Source of the DNA: Burkholderiales bacterium
GTDB taxonomy: Bacteria > Pseudomonadota > Gammaproteobacteria > Burkholderiales > Burkholderiaceae_C
Direction: 5' to 3'
Assembly (NCBI GenBank): GCA_028868995.1
Contig: JAGWTH010000026.1
Span: 1 to 54,804, forward strand
DNA: 54,804 nt
A program made the position numbers and the translations under genes. The notes under the pieces are model-generated. The model saw only the letters and a list, made by a program, of their open reading frames with translations, had not been told where the DNA came from and did not search any database. Shown piece by piece: positions 18,297-26,736 of this stretch (the stretch's first letter is position 1; each line of letters opens with the position of its first letter).

Positions 18297-18826
18297 GCGG
18301 CGGCCCCTTCCGGCGGGGTGCGGCTGCCCTGGCCGATGGATTTCTCCATCAGCACGATGTCCAGCCAGCGGCCGAACTTCCAGCCGCAGGACTCGATGGT
18401 GCCCACGTGGCGGAAGCCCACGGCGCGGTGCACGCCGATCGAGCGCACGTTCTCGGAGTCGCCGATCACGGCGATCAGCTTGCGCACGCCGGCGGCCTCG
18501 GCCTGCCTGGCCAGTTCGGTCAGCAGGCGGTTGCCGATGCGCTGGCCGGCGGCCTCCGGGTCGAGGTAGATGGAGTCCTCGGCGGAGTAGCGGTAGGCCG
18601 GGCGGGGCTTGAACCACTGGCAATAGGCGAAGCCCAGGACCTTGCCGTCCCTCTCGGCCACGAGGTAGGGCAGGCCCTTGGCCAGCACGTCGGCCCGGCG
18701 GGCCGCCATGTCCTCCTGCGTGGGCGGGGTGGTCTCGAAGGTGCCGGTGCCGTGGCTCACGTGGTGGCCGTAGATGGCCGTGATCGCGGGCAGGTCGGCG
18801 TCGGTGCTGGGACGCAGGGTGATCAT
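18293..18826 (-). CDS. GNAT family N-acetyltransferase
   Basis: A 177-residue acetyltransferase with the GNAT fold. The acetyl-CoA-binding loop is QRIGNRLLTEL (about residues 105-115), after strand IYLDPEAAG. The N-terminus reads ITLRPSTDADLPAITAIYGHHV broken as TLRPSTDADLPAI and IYGHHV, and the C-terminus has HRAVGFRHVGT. This is the phosphinothricin/methionine-sulfoximine acetyltransferase-like (Pat/YncA) subgroup, so the natural substrate may be an amino acid analogue. The start at 18826 gives the family N-terminus. Confidence 0.9.
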   Translation of the reverse strand: MITLRPSTDADLPAITAIYGHHVSHGTGTFETTPPTQEDMAARRADVLAKGLPYLVAERDGKVLGFAYCQWFKPRPAYRYSAEDSIYLDPEAAGQRIGNRLLTELARQAEAAGVRKLIAVIGDSENVRSIGVHRAVGFRHVGTIESCGWKFGRWLDIVLMEKSIGQGSRTPPEGAAA

Positions 18827-18839
18827 CGAAGGAAAAAGA

Positions 18840-18845
18840 TATAAT
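18840..18845 (+). promoter_or_regulatory. -10 element TATAAT upstream of rpsP
   Basis: A perfect -10 hexamer TATAAT sits 113 bases upstream of rpsP, next to the divergent GNAT start. No good -35 is visible at the usual spacing. A CTGGCC-GGGT-GGCCAG hairpin (about 18869-18884) lies in the long leader and could serve regulation. Confidence 0.55.
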
Positions 18846-18957
18846 CGCGGGCTTTTCGGCGTGTCGCTGGCCGGGTGGCCAGTCGCGTGTCTCAACGCCG
18901 GGGAAATCCGAGGGCGGTTCCAGGATGGAGCCGCCTCGTCCACCCGAAGGATAAATC

Positions 18958-19209
18958 ATGGTCGTGATCCGACTCTCCCGCGGCGGCTCCAAGCACCGCC
19001 CGTTCTACAACATCGTCGTCGCCGACAAGCGCGTGCGTCGCGACGGCCGCTTCATCGAGCGCCTGGGCTTCTACAACCCGGCCGCCAAGGAAGGCGAAGA
19101 GAAGATGCGCGTCGCCCAGGACCGCCTGACCTACTGGAAGGGGGTCGGCGCGCAGGCTTCCCCGACCGTGGAACGCCTGCTGAAGCAGGCCCCGGCCGCC
19201 GCGGCCTGA
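18958..19209 (+). CDS. rpsP: 30S ribosomal protein S16
   Basis: An 83-residue ribosomal protein of the small subunit, complete and of normal length. The N-terminus [20 protein letters not shown] (given in part) with the segment [12 protein letters not shown] and the ERLGFYNP motif are diagnostic. It is the first gene of the rpsP-rimM-trmD-rplS operon, an order kept across most proteobacteria. rimM starts 7 bases later. Confidence 0.98.
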   Translation: MVVIRLSRGGSKHRPFYNIVVADKRVRRDGRFIERLGFYNPAAKEGEEKMRVAQDRLTYWKGVGAQASPTVERLLKQAPAAAA

Positions 19210-19216
19210 CCCCGCG

Positions 19217-19810
19217 ATGGCCGCGCCCGGCCGTCCGGCGGCCACGCTGCCGCCGGAGATCGAGCCCGCGGAACTACCCGCGGACGCCATCGAGGTCGGG
19301 CGCATCGCCGATGCCTGGGGGATCAAGGGCTGGTTCAAGGTCCTCCCCCACAGCGCCGACCCGCAGGCGCTGTTCTCCTCCAAGCGCTGGTTCCTGCAGC
19401 CGCCCGAGAAAGGTCCGCAAGCCTTCCGCGGGACGGTGCTGCTGCGCGTGCGCGAGGCCAAGGACCATTCGGACTCCGTGGTCGCCCGCGCCGACGGCGT
19501 CGAGGGGCGCGACGCGGCCGAGGCGCTCAAGGGCGCCCGGGTCTTCATCCCCCGTTCCTCCTTCCCCACCGCCTCGGATGACGAGTACTACTGGGTCGAC
19601 CTGATCGGCCTGGAGGTGGTCAACCGCGAAGGCGTGCGCCTGGGCCAGGTCAAGGACCTGATGGCCACCGGGCCGCAGACCGTGCTGGTGGTGGCGTACG
19701 AGGAGGGAGGCAAGGCGTTCGAGCGCATGATCCCCTTCGTGTCCGCCTACGTCGACAAGGTCGACGTGCCCGGCCGCCGCATCGACGTCGACTGGCAGGC
19801 CGACTATTGA
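19217..19810 (+). CDS. rimM: Ribosome maturation factor RimM
   Basis: A 197-residue 16S rRNA processing factor that binds S19 and helps mature the 30S head. The N-terminal RimM domain has [16 protein letters not shown] (about residues 27-42) and the C-terminal PRC-barrel has [13 protein letters not shown] and [13 protein letters not shown]. The first 22 residues are a poorly conserved Pro/Ala-rich extension. It lies between rpsP and trmD with 7-base gaps. Confidence 0.95.
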   Translation: MAAPGRPAATLPPEIEPAELPADAIEVGRIADAWGIKGWFKVLPHSADPQALFSSKRWFLQPPEKGPQAFRGTVLLRVREAKDHSDSVVARADGVEGRDAAEALKGARVFIPRSSFPTASDDEYYWVDLIGLEVVNREGVRLGQVKDLMATGPQTVLVVAYEEGGKAFERMIPFVSAYVDKVDVPGRRIDVDWQADY

Positions 19811-19817
19811 AGAAGCC

Positions 19818-20561
19818 ATGCGCTTCGACGTCATCACCCTGTTTCCCGAGCTGTTCGCGCCCTTCCTGAGCGCGGGCGTGACCCGCCGTGCCTACGAGAC
19901 GGGCCAGGTGGACGTGCGCCTGTGGAACCTGCGCGACTTTGCCGAGGGCAACTATCGCCGCGTCGACGACCGCCCCTTCGGCGGCGGCCCCGGCATGGTG
20001 ATGCTGGCCGAGCCACTGGCGCGCTGCCTGGCGGCCGTGAAGGCGGACCGGGCCGAACCCGGCCCGGTCGTCCTGTTTTCGCCGATCGGCGAGCGCCTGG
20101 ACCACGCCCAGGTGGAGCGCTGGTCGGCCGGCGCCGGCGCCATCCTGCTGTGCGGACGCTACGAGGGCGTCGACCAGCGCTTCATTGACGCCCATGTGGA
20201 CGTGCAGATGAGCCTGGGCGACTTCGTCCTCTCGGGCGGCGAAATCGCGGCGATGGCCTTGCTGGACGCCGTGGCGCGGCTGCAGCCGGGCGTGCTGAAC
20301 GACGCCGGCAGCCACCAGGAGGACAGCTTCAACCCCGCCCTGGACGGCCTGCTGGACTGTCCGCACTACACCCGGCCGGAGGAGTGGGAGGGCCGCAAGG
20401 TCCCCCCGGAGCTGCTGTCCGGCCACCATGCCCGCATCGAGGCCTGGCGCCGCCAGCAGCGGCTGGCGCTGACGGCGCGGCACCGGCCGGACCTGATCGC
20501 CGCCGCCCGCCAGGCCGGCCGGCTGAGCCCCTCGGACGAGCAATTCCTGTCCGGGCTATAA
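19818..20561 (+). CDS. trmD: tRNA (guanine-N1-)-methyltransferase
   Basis: A 247-residue SPOUT methyltransferase that makes m1G37 in tRNA. Visible motifs are [11 protein letters not shown] at the N-terminus, [24 protein letters not shown] and the SAM knot region [15 protein letters not shown]. The C-terminus ends near the -10 of the next promoter. Length is normal. It belongs to the rpsP operon. Confidence 0.97.
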   Translation: MRFDVITLFPELFAPFLSAGVTRRAYETGQVDVRLWNLRDFAEGNYRRVDDRPFGGGPGMVMLAEPLARCLAAVKADRAEPGPVVLFSPIGERLDHAQVERWSAGAGAILLCGRYEGVDQRFIDAHVDVQMSLGDFVLSGGEIAAMALLDAVARLQPGVLNDAGSHQEDSFNPALDGLLDCPHYTRPEEWEGRKVPPELLSGHHARIEAWRRQQRLALTARHRPDLIAAARQAGRLSPSDEQFLSGL

Positions 20562-20562
20562 T
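20557..20562 (+). promoter_or_regulatory. -10 element TATAAT overlapping the trmD stop
   Basis: A consensus TATAAT overlaps the trmD stop codon and lies 112 bases upstream of the rplS start. It could give rplS its own promoter inside the operon. No clear -35 is visible. Confidence 0.45.
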
Positions 20563-20673
20563 CACTGGCTTTCCGATCCTCTGCCCGGCCGTCCGAGCCG
20601 CAGCCGCCCCGGGCGGCCTTCCGCGAAGCCAGGACCTTTCATGCGTAGCGCGGGCACGATCCCAGAGGTGAAC

Positions 20674-21048
20674 ATGAACCTGATCCAGACCCTCGAGCAA
20701 GAGGAAATCGCCCGCCTGGGCAAGAACATCCCCGCGTTCGCCCCCGGCGACACGGTGATCGTTTCCGTCAACGTCGTCGAAGGCAACCGCAAGCGCGTGC
20801 AGGCCTACGAAGGCGTGGTGATCGCCAAGCGCAACCGCGGCCTGAACAGCGCCTTCACGGTGCGCAAGATCTCCAGCGGCGAAGGTGTGGAGCGGACCTT
20901 CCAGACCTACAGCCCGCTGATCGCCGGCATCGAGGTCAAGCGCCGCGGCGACGTGCGCCGCGCCAAGCTGTACTACCTGCGCGATCGTTCCGGCAAGTCG
21001 GCCCGCATCAAGGAAAAGCTGGCCTACACGCAGAAGGCCGCCGAGTAA
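20674..21048 (+). CDS. rplS: 50S ribosomal protein L19
   Basis: A 124-residue ribosomal protein of the large subunit. Diagnostic segments are [11 protein letters not shown] at the N-terminus, [24 protein letters not shown], and [14 protein letters not shown] at the C-terminus. I chose the ATG at 20674 over 20641 because the family begins MNLI and an AGAGGTG lies just upstream. A strong terminator follows. Confidence 0.97.
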   Translation: MNLIQTLEQEEIARLGKNIPAFAPGDTVIVSVNVVEGNRKRVQAYEGVVIAKRNRGLNSAFTVRKISSGEGVERTFQTYSPLIAGIEVKRRGDVRRAKLYYLRDRSGKSARIKEKLAYTQKAAE

Positions 21049-21069
21049 GGGGCAGCGCCCCGCGACCGA

Positions 21070-21101
21070 CCGCCGCCGGCCTCGTGCTCGCGGCGGTTTT
21101 T
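21070..21101 (+). terminator. Rho-independent terminator after rplS
   Basis: CCGCCGC (21070-21076) pairs with GCGGCGG (21090-21096), followed by five T residues. It ends the rpsP operon. It lies only about 12 bases before the start codon of the NUDIX gene. Confidence 0.9.
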
Positions 21102-21113
21102 CATTTCCGCGCC

Positions 21114-21830
21114 ATGTCCACCGATCCCACCGATTCCCTGCCGCCGGACACGCCGCTGTCGAAGATCCCCGACTTCGACCCGCGCAAGGTGCCCGTCGTG
21201 CGCGTGGACCGCGACCTGCCGGCGGTGGAGCCCGCGCGGCTCGCGCCCGAGGCGCTGCGCGAGCGCTTCGCGCATCCGCCCGCCTGGCAGCCGGAGCTGC
21301 GCACCGAGCGCATCGCCACGCACCGCCCCTCGGCGCCGGCGTCGGTGCTGGTGCCCATCGTGATGCGCGAGCAGCCCACCGTGCTGCTCACCGAGCGCAC
21401 GGCGCACCTGAGCACGCATAAGGGCCAGGTGGCCTTCCCCGGCGGCAGGCGCGACGACACGGACGTGGACGCCGCCGACACCGCCCTGCGGGAGGCCGAG
21501 GAGGAGGTCGGGCTGGACCGCTCCCTGGTGGACGTGATCGGCCTGATGCCCACCTACACCACCGTCAGCCTGTTCGTCGTCACGCCGGTGGTGGCGCTGG
21601 TGCGGCCGGACTACCGGCTCACCCTGAACGAGCACGAGGTGGCCGACGCCTTCGAGGTGCCGCTGGCCTTCCTGATGGACCCGGCGCACCACCATCGCCA
21701 CGCGCTGGACCTGGGCGGCGCGCGCCGCGAGTGGTACTCCATGCCCTACGTCGACGCGGTGAAGGAGCGCTTCATCTGGGGCGCGACGGCGGCCATGCTG
21801 CGCAACTTCTACCGCTTCCTGGCGGCCTGA
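21114..21830 (+). CDS. CoA pyrophosphatase (NUDIX hydrolase)
   Basis: A 238-residue NUDIX hydrolase. The NUDIX box is GGRRDDTDVDAADTALREAEEEVG (about residues 108-131; the key residues are the Gly, REAEEEVG and its Glu residues). The preceding strand VLLTERTAHLSTHKGQVAFPGG, given in part as LSTHKGQVAFPGG, is characteristic of the CoA-diphosphatase (NudL/YeaB) group. The ATG at 21114 lies only about 12 bases after the rplS terminator and has no clear SD, so transcription must read through the terminator or begin further upstream. Confidence 0.88.
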   Translation: MSTDPTDSLPPDTPLSKIPDFDPRKVPVVRVDRDLPAVEPARLAPEALRERFAHPPAWQPELRTERIATHRPSAPASVLVPIVMREQPTVLLTERTAHLSTHKGQVAFPGGRRDDTDVDAADTALREAEEEVGLDRSLVDVIGLMPTYTTVSLFVVTPVVALVRPDYRLTLNEHEVADAFEVPLAFLMDPAHHHRHALDLGGARREWYSMPYVDAVKERFIWGATAAMLRNFYRFLAA

Positions 21831-21859
21831 TCCCGGGGGCACGCGGCTATCATCGCGCC

Positions 21860-22858
21860 ATGAGCTTCTTCGCGATCCTGTTCGCCCTGCTGATCGAGCA
21901 GGTGCGTCCGCTGGGACCGCACAACCCCGTCCACTCCGGCCTGCGCGTGTGGGCGCGCTGGGTGAGCCGCAACTTCGACGCCGGCCGGCCGCAGCACGGG
22001 TGGGTGGCGTGGGTGCTGGCGGTGGTGGTCCCCGCGCTGGCGTCGCTCGCGGTGTACTGGCTGCTCAACATGTTCGTCGGCTGGCCCGCGGGCGTGGCCT
22101 GGAGCGTGGTGATCCTATACGTGACCCTGGGCTTCCGCCAGTTCAGCCACCATTTCACCGACATCCGCGACGCGCTGGAGGCCGGCGACGAGACCCGCGC
22201 GCGCCAGCTCCTCGCGGCCTGGCAGCGGGTCGACGCGAGCGAGCTGCCCCGCAGCGAGATCGTGCGGCACGTGATCGAATATTCGGTGCTGGCCGCTCAC
22301 CGGCACGTGTTCGGCGTGCTCGCCTGGTTCTCCATCCTGGCCGCCTTCGGCTTCGGGCCGGCCGGCGCGGTGCTGTACCGCATGGCCGAATTCGTGGCGC
22401 GCTACTGGCGCTACCGCAGCCGCACGCAGGCGCAGCCCGCCAGCGAGGCGCTGCAGTCGGCGGCCGCGCGCGCCTGGACGGCGGTGGACTGGCTGCCGGC
22501 GCGCCTGACGGCCATCGCCTTCGCGGTGGTGGGCAGCTTCGAGGATGCGATCGACTGCTGGCGCAACTACGCGCAGCGCTTCCCCAGCGACAACGACGGC
22601 GTGATCCTCGCGGCCACCTCCGGCGCCGTGAACGTGCGCCTGGGCGGCGAGGCGCTCAAGCCGGTCTACGCGCCCAACGCCTCGGGCAGCTTCCAGGCCG
22701 CCGGCCTGGGCGCCGAGCCGCCCGCCGGCACCGACAGCACCCCCGGGCGCGAGGCGACGGTGGGCCACCTGCGCACCATCGTCGGCCTGGTGTGGCGCTC
22801 GGTGGTGCTGTGGATGGTGCTGCTGGCGCTGCTGACGCTGGCGCGCTTGCTGGGGTAG
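21860..22858 (+). CDS. CobD/CbiB family protein
   Basis: A 332-residue membrane protein resembling CobD/CbiB, the adenosylcobinamide-phosphate synthase. It has four or so membrane segments: FFAILFALLIEQVRP at the start, WVLAVVVPALASLAVYWLL, a further helix near residue 150 and a closing VVLWMVLLALLTLARLLG. The RDALEAGDETRARQLLAAWQ stretch and the DNDGVILAATSGAVNVRLGG region, with DCWRNYAQ before it, match the family. No other cobalamin gene is nearby, so a cobalamin role is not certain; in this lineage the gene is often seen beside the NUDIX gene. Confidence 0.8.
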   Translation: MSFFAILFALLIEQVRPLGPHNPVHSGLRVWARWVSRNFDAGRPQHGWVAWVLAVVVPALASLAVYWLLNMFVGWPAGVAWSVVILYVTLGFRQFSHHFTDIRDALEAGDETRARQLLAAWQRVDASELPRSEIVRHVIEYSVLAAHRHVFGVLAWFSILAAFGFGPAGAVLYRMAEFVARYWRYRSRTQAQPASEALQSAAARAWTAVDWLPARLTAIAFAVVGSFEDAIDCWRNYAQRFPSDNDGVILAATSGAVNVRLGGEALKPVYAPNASGSFQAAGLGAEPPAGTDSTPGREATVGHLRTIVGLVWRSVVLWMVLLALLTLARLLG

Positions 22859-22863
22859 CGGCC

Positions 22864-23316
22864 TCAGGCCGTGGCGCCCGCCCGGGCCAGCTGCGCCTGG
22901 GTCCAGCGCACGATGTCGGCCGCGCCCATGGCGCCGGCCTGGCGCGCGACCTCGCGGCCGTTGACGAACAGCGCCAGCGTCGGGATGCTGCGGATGTTCA
23001 GCTGCGCGCCCAGGCCCTGGGCCTCTTCGGTGTTGACCTTCGCCACCCGCACCCGGGGCTCCAGCTGCGCCGCCGCCTGCTCGTAGGCGGGGGCCATCAT
23101 GCGGCAGGGGCCGCACCAGGGAGCCCAGAAGTCCACCAGCACCGGCAGCTGGCTGCGGGTGACGTGCCGCTCGAACTCCGTGGCGCCGAGGTTGACCGGA
23201 TGCCCAGTGAACAGGGGCTGGTGGCAGCTGCCGCAATCGGGGGCCTTGGACAGGTCCGCCGACTGGACACGGTTGGTGGTGTGGCAATGCGGACAGACGA
23301 CGTGCAACGGGTTCAT
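22864..23316 (-). CDS. trxC: Thioredoxin 2 (TrxC)
   Basis: A 150-residue thioredoxin with an N-terminal zinc domain. Zinc ligands are CPHC at residues 8-11 and CGSC at about 28-31. The redox site is WAPWCGPC at about residues 66-73, followed by the cis-Pro motif RSIPTLALF. This is the TrxC type, which reduces proteins under oxidative stress. It is convergent with the CobD-like gene, 5 bases apart. Start at ATG 23316. Confidence 0.93.
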   Translation of the reverse strand: MNPLHVVCPHCHTTNRVQSADLSKAPDCGSCHQPLFTGHPVNLGATEFERHVTRSQLPVLVDFWAPWCGPCRMMAPAYEQAAAQLEPRVRVAKVNTEEAQGLGAQLNIRSIPTLALFVNGREVARQAGAMGAADIVRWTQAQLARAGATA

Positions 23317-23375
23317 GGCTGGGACAGCGCCTCCTTGACCCCGGACATGGGGGCAGGCTCCGCCAGTGCAAGGGC

Positions 23376-24302
23376 CTAGTACCTCCGCTGCGAAAGCTCC
23401 TCGAACAGCGTGCGGTAGATGCGGTAACGGCTGGGCTCGATCTTCCCGGGCGGCGCCCCGGGCTCCGGTGCCACCGCCGCCATCACGCCGCAGCCCGGCT
23501 CGTGCAGGTGGGTGCAGTTGTAGAACCGGCACTCGGCCACGTGCGGCTTCAGGTCGGGCATCAGCGCGGCCAGCTGCATCGGGTCGATGTGGTGCAGCCC
23601 GAACTCCTGGAAGCCGGGCGAGTCGATCAGCGCGGTGCGGCGCTCGGCGTCCACCCAGTACCAGGTGGTGGTGGTGGTCGTGTGCTTGCCGGAGTTGAGC
23701 GCCTGCGAGATCTCGCCGGTGAGCGCCTGCGCCTGCGGCACCAGCAGGTTGATCAGCGTGCTCTTGCCAGTCCCCGAGGGGCCCAGCACCAGCGTGGTCC
23801 TGCCCTCCAGGTGGCGCAGCAGGTGCTCGCGGTCGGTGTCCTTCGACAGCCGCAGCGACAGCGGCAGCACGCCGTAACCCATGTGCTGGTAGGGCAGCAG
23901 CCGCGCCCAGGCCCGTTCGAAGGGCTCCACCAGGTCGCTCTTGTTCAGGGCGATCAGCGGCGCGATGTGCTCGGCCTCGGCGGCGATCAGCGCCCGCGCC
24001 AGCTGCATCTCGGAAAACTCGGGCTCGGCGGCGATCAGCACCAGCACCTGGTCCAGGTTGGCCGCGAAGGACTTGGTGCGCACCTCGTCCTGGCGGTAGA
24101 ACAGGTTGCGCCGCTCCTGCACGCCGGCGATCACGCCCTCGTCGCCGGTGGGGCGCCACAGCACGCGGTCGCCGACCACGGCCTCGTTCTTCTTGCCCTT
24201 GGCGTGGCACAGCATGCGCTGCCCGTCGGCCATCTCCACCAGGCAGTGGCGGCCATGGCTGGCCACCACCAGGCCGTCGCGGGCGTCCGCGGGGTCAGCC
24301 AA
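23376..24302 (-). CDS. rsgA: Small ribosomal subunit biogenesis GTPase RsgA
   Basis: A 308-residue circularly permuted GTPase acting in late 30S assembly. An N-terminal OB domain is followed by the GTPase motifs in permuted order: NKSD (G4), GPSGTGKSTLIN (G1), TTTTTW (G2) and DSPGFQEFG (G3). The C-terminal zinc-binding motif has CRFYNCTHLHEPGCGV. The start is a TTG at 24302, with AGGAGG 7 bases upstream; the ATG 20 bases upstream is out of frame. The SD overlaps the stop codon of the PCD gene. Confidence 0.95.
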   Translation of the reverse strand: MADPADARDGLVVASHGRHCLVEMADGQRMLCHAKGKKNEAVVGDRVLWRPTGDEGVIAGVQERRNLFYRQDEVRTKSFAANLDQVLVLIAAEPEFSEMQLARALIAAEAEHIAPLIALNKSDLVEPFERAWARLLPYQHMGYGVLPLSLRLSKDTDREHLLRHLEGRTTLVLGPSGTGKSTLINLLVPQAQALTGEISQALNSGKHTTTTTTWYWVDAERRTALIDSPGFQEFGLHHIDPMQLAALMPDLKPHVAECRFYNCTHLHEPGCGVMAAVAPEPGAPPGKIEPSRYRIYRTLFEELSQRRY

Positions 24303-24314
24303 GCGCGGGCCTCC

Positions 24315-24653
24315 TCATGCGAGCAGGGCGTCGGCCGCCCGCGCGCACTCGAAGTCGGTCTCCGAAAGGCCCCGCAGGGTGTGGGTGCTGAAGCGCACCA
24401 CGCAGCGGCCGTAGTGCACCGACAGGTCCGGGTGGTGGTCCATCCGGTTGGCGACGAAGGCCAGGGCGTTGACGAAACCCAGGGTCTCGTCGTAGTTCGC
24501 GAAGGAGTAGGTCTTCTCGATGGCAACGTCCGGCCCGTCGCCGGCGAGCTTCCAGCCCGGGAGCTCGGCCAGCCGGGTGACGATCTCGGTGGGCGTGAGC
24601 GCCCGGCGCGGCATGCGCGACCAGTCCTTGCGCGTGATCATGGATCCGCTCAT
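24315..24653 (-). CDS. 4a-hydroxytetrahydrobiopterin dehydratase (PCD)
   Basis: A 112-residue pterin-4a-carbinolamine dehydratase. It recycles the pterin cofactor and may also act as a coactivator. The catalytic motif region [16 protein letters not shown] (about residues 70-85) carries the paired His residues, and the core [13 protein letters not shown] is typical. The start at ATG 24653 overlaps the M48 gene stop (ATGA). No aromatic amino acid hydroxylase is in the window. Confidence 0.92.
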   Translation of the reverse strand: MSGSMITRKDWSRMPRRALTPTEIVTRLAELPGWKLAGDGPDVAIEKTYSFANYDETLGFVNALAFVANRMDHHPDLSVHYGRCVVRFSTHTLRGLSETDFECARAADALLA

Positions 24654-25912
24654 CCCACCGCTCCCAGGCGCGCCAGCCGCTCGGACGCGGGCGGGTGCGA
24701 GTAGTAGAACTTCACGAACACCGGATCGGGCGTGAGCGTGGAGGCGTTGTCCTCGTACAGCTTCAGCAGGGCGCTGCCCAGTTCGCGGCCGCTGGTCTGG
24801 TCGGCGGCGAAGGCGTCGGCCTCGAACTCGTGCTTGCGCGACAGCTGCGCCATGAGCGGAGAGACGAAATAGGTGAACACCGGCACGGCCAGCAGGAACA
24901 GCAGCAGCGCCAGCGCGTCGTTCGCGCCCGCCGCGTTGGGCCGCACGCCCAGGCCGGTGTAGAACCACACGCGGGTGGCCAGCCAGCCGAGGAGGGCAAA
25001 TCCCACCAGGCTCAGCGCGAACAGCGCCGCCACACGCTTGACGATGTGCTTGTGCTTGAAGTGCCCCAGCTCGTGGGCCAGCACCGCGTCCACCTCGCCG
25101 GGGGAGAGCTTGGCCAGCAGGGTGTCGTAGAAGACCACGCGCTTGGCGGCGCCGAAGCCGGTGAAGTAGGCGTTGGCGTGGGCGCTGCGCTTGCTGCCGT
25201 CCATGACGAACAGGCCCTTGGCGGCGAAGCCGCAGCGCTGCATCAGCGCGGTGACCCGGGCCTTGAGCGTCTCGTCCTCCAGCGGCTGGAACTTGTTGAA
25301 CAGCGGCGCGATGAAGGTGGGGTAGACCACCAGCAGCAGCAGGTTGAGGCCCATCCAGACGCCCCAGGCCCACAGCCACCACCCGGGACCGGCCGCCCCC
25401 ATGAGCCACAGGATCAGCGCGGCGATCGGCAGGCCGATGGCCGCGCCCAGCAGGGTGGACTTCGCCAGGTCGGTGAACCACAGCTTCCAGGTGAGCTTGT
25501 TGAAGCCGAAGCGCTCCTCCACCACGAAGGTGGTGTAGAGGGAGAACGGCGTCTCCAGCAGGCCGCTGATCACGGCGAAGGCGGCCAGCAGTGCCAGCTG
25601 CTGGACCATGCCGGTGCCCAGCCATTCGGCCAGGGAGCGATTGAGCAGGTCGAGCCCACCCAGCAGCGTCCACCCCAGGAGCACGGCGGCGTCGAAGGCC
25701 GTCTCGAGCAGGCCGACGCGCGACTTGGCGAGGGTGTAATCGGCCGCCTTGCGGTGGGCCGCCAGCGAGACCGTGCCGGCGAAGGGGGCGGGCACCGCGT
25801 CGCGGTGCCGGGCGACGTGGCGCACCTGGCGGCTCGCGAGCCAGAATTTCACGGCCAGGCCGGCGACCAGGAAAGCCGCGAAGGCCAGCGTGAGGGCGAG
25901 AGAGGGATCCAT
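24650..25912 (-). CDS. M48 family metallopeptidase (Ste24-type)
   Basis: A 420-residue integral membrane zinc protease of the CAAX-prenyl/Ste24 type. The zinc motif is [13 protein letters not shown] (HELGH), and a distal metal ligand lies in [10 protein letters not shown]. The N-terminal M48_N region carries several membrane segments, and [16 protein letters not shown] is a family feature. Its bacterial substrates are unknown. It lies upstream of PCD and RsgA on the same strand, and is divergent from orn with about 36 bases between starts. Confidence 0.92.
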   Translation of the reverse strand: MDPSLALTLAFAAFLVAGLAVKFWLASRQVRHVARHRDAVPAPFAGTVSLAAHRKAADYTLAKSRVGLLETAFDAAVLLGWTLLGGLDLLNRSLAEWLGTGMVQQLALLAAFAVISGLLETPFSLYTTFVVEERFGFNKLTWKLWFTDLAKSTLLGAAIGLPIAALILWLMGAAGPGWWLWAWGVWMGLNLLLLVVYPTFIAPLFNKFQPLEDETLKARVTALMQRCGFAAKGLFVMDGSKRSAHANAYFTGFGAAKRVVFYDTLLAKLSPGEVDAVLAHELGHFKHKHIVKRVAALFALSLVGFALLGWLATRVWFYTGLGVRPNAAGANDALALLLFLLAVPVFTYFVSPLMAQLSRKHEFEADAFAADQTSGRELGSALLKLYEDNASTLTPDPVFVKFYYSHPPASERLARLGAVG

Positions 25913-25948
25913 TGGCTGGATCTTACGGCCATCGGCGACAATTCAAGG

Positions 25949-26530
25949 ATGACCGAAGCCGCGTCCGCCGTCCCCGTCCCCCTCGCGAAGAGCGACCAGA
26001 ACCTCGTCTGGATCGACTGTGAAATGACCGGGCTGGACCCGGAGCGCGACCGCCTGATCGAGATCGCGGTCGTGGTCACCGGCCCGAACCTGGAGCCGCG
26101 CGTCGAGGGCCCGGTGATCGCCATCCACCAGAGCGACGCCCAGCTGGACCTGATGGACGCCTGGAACCGCGGCACGCACGGCAAGAGCGGCCTGACCGAG
26201 CGCGTGCGCGCCTCCACCGTGACGGAAGCCGAGGCCGAGCGGCTGATCCTGGAGTTCGTCTCCAGCTACGTGCCCAAGCAGGCCTCGCCCATGTGCGGCA
26301 ACAGCATCGGCCAGGACCGGCGCTTCCTGGTGAAGTACATGCCGAAGCTGGAAGGCTGGTTCCACTACCGCAACCTGGACGTGAGCACGCTCAAGGAGCT
26401 GGCCCGGCGCTGGAAGCCCGAGGTCTACAACGCATTCAAGAAGCGCCAGCTGCATACCGCGCTGGCCGACGTGCACGAGTCGATCGACGAGCTGGTGCAC
26501 TACCGCGGGTCCTTCCTGCAGCTGTCCTGA
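25949..26530 (+). CDS. orn: Oligoribonuclease
   Basis: A 193-residue DEDDh 3'-5' exoribonuclease that degrades dinucleotides and c-di-GMP products such as pGpG. Catalytic motifs are DCEMTGLD (Asp and Glu), the middle Asp in GQDRRFL and the C-terminal [14 protein letters not shown] with catalytic His and Asp. Length is normal for Orn. The first 17 residues before [10 protein letters not shown] are variable. Confidence 0.95.
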   Translation: MTEAASAVPVPLAKSDQNLVWIDCEMTGLDPERDRLIEIAVVVTGPNLEPRVEGPVIAIHQSDAQLDLMDAWNRGTHGKSGLTERVRASTVTEAEAERLILEFVSSYVPKQASPMCGNSIGQDRRFLVKYMPKLEGWFHYRNLDVSTLKELARRWKPEVYNAFKKRQLHTALADVHESIDELVHYRGSFLQLS

Positions 26531-26577
26531 CGCGCATGTCCTGCGGGAAAACCCGAAACCTGTCATAATCCGCCCGT

Positions 26578-26598
26578 CGCCGCATCCAGCGGCGTTTT
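26578..26598 (+). terminator. Terminator-like hairpin after orn
   Basis: CGCCGC (26578-26583), a loop of 5, GCGGCG (26589-26594) and TTTT. It is 47 bases after the orn stop and would end orn. It also lies right behind a CATAAT -10-like hexamer (about 26564-26569), so it could instead act as an attenuator in the helicase leader. Confidence 0.55.
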
Positions 26599-26665
26599 CG
26601 CGCATCTGCCTTCTTGCACCGCCTCACGAAGAGGCACACGGGCCTTCCCGGCCCGCGTAGTCGTT

Positions 26666-26693
26666 GGAATGGTTGATGTTCTCCAACCATTTC
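26666..26693 (+). promoter_or_regulatory. Hairpin in the leader of the DEAD-box helicase gene
   Basis: GGAATGGTTG (26666-26675) pairs with CAACCATTTC (26684-26693), with one G.T pair and an 8-base loop. It lies just before the first in-frame ATG (26695) and 43 bases before the likely start. It may mask or expose the start site, as in cold-shock leader structures; this is inference. Confidence 0.5.
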
Positions 26694-26736
26694 GATGACG
26701 GCGCACCCGCCCCGGGTGGCGCCGCGTGGACTCTTC

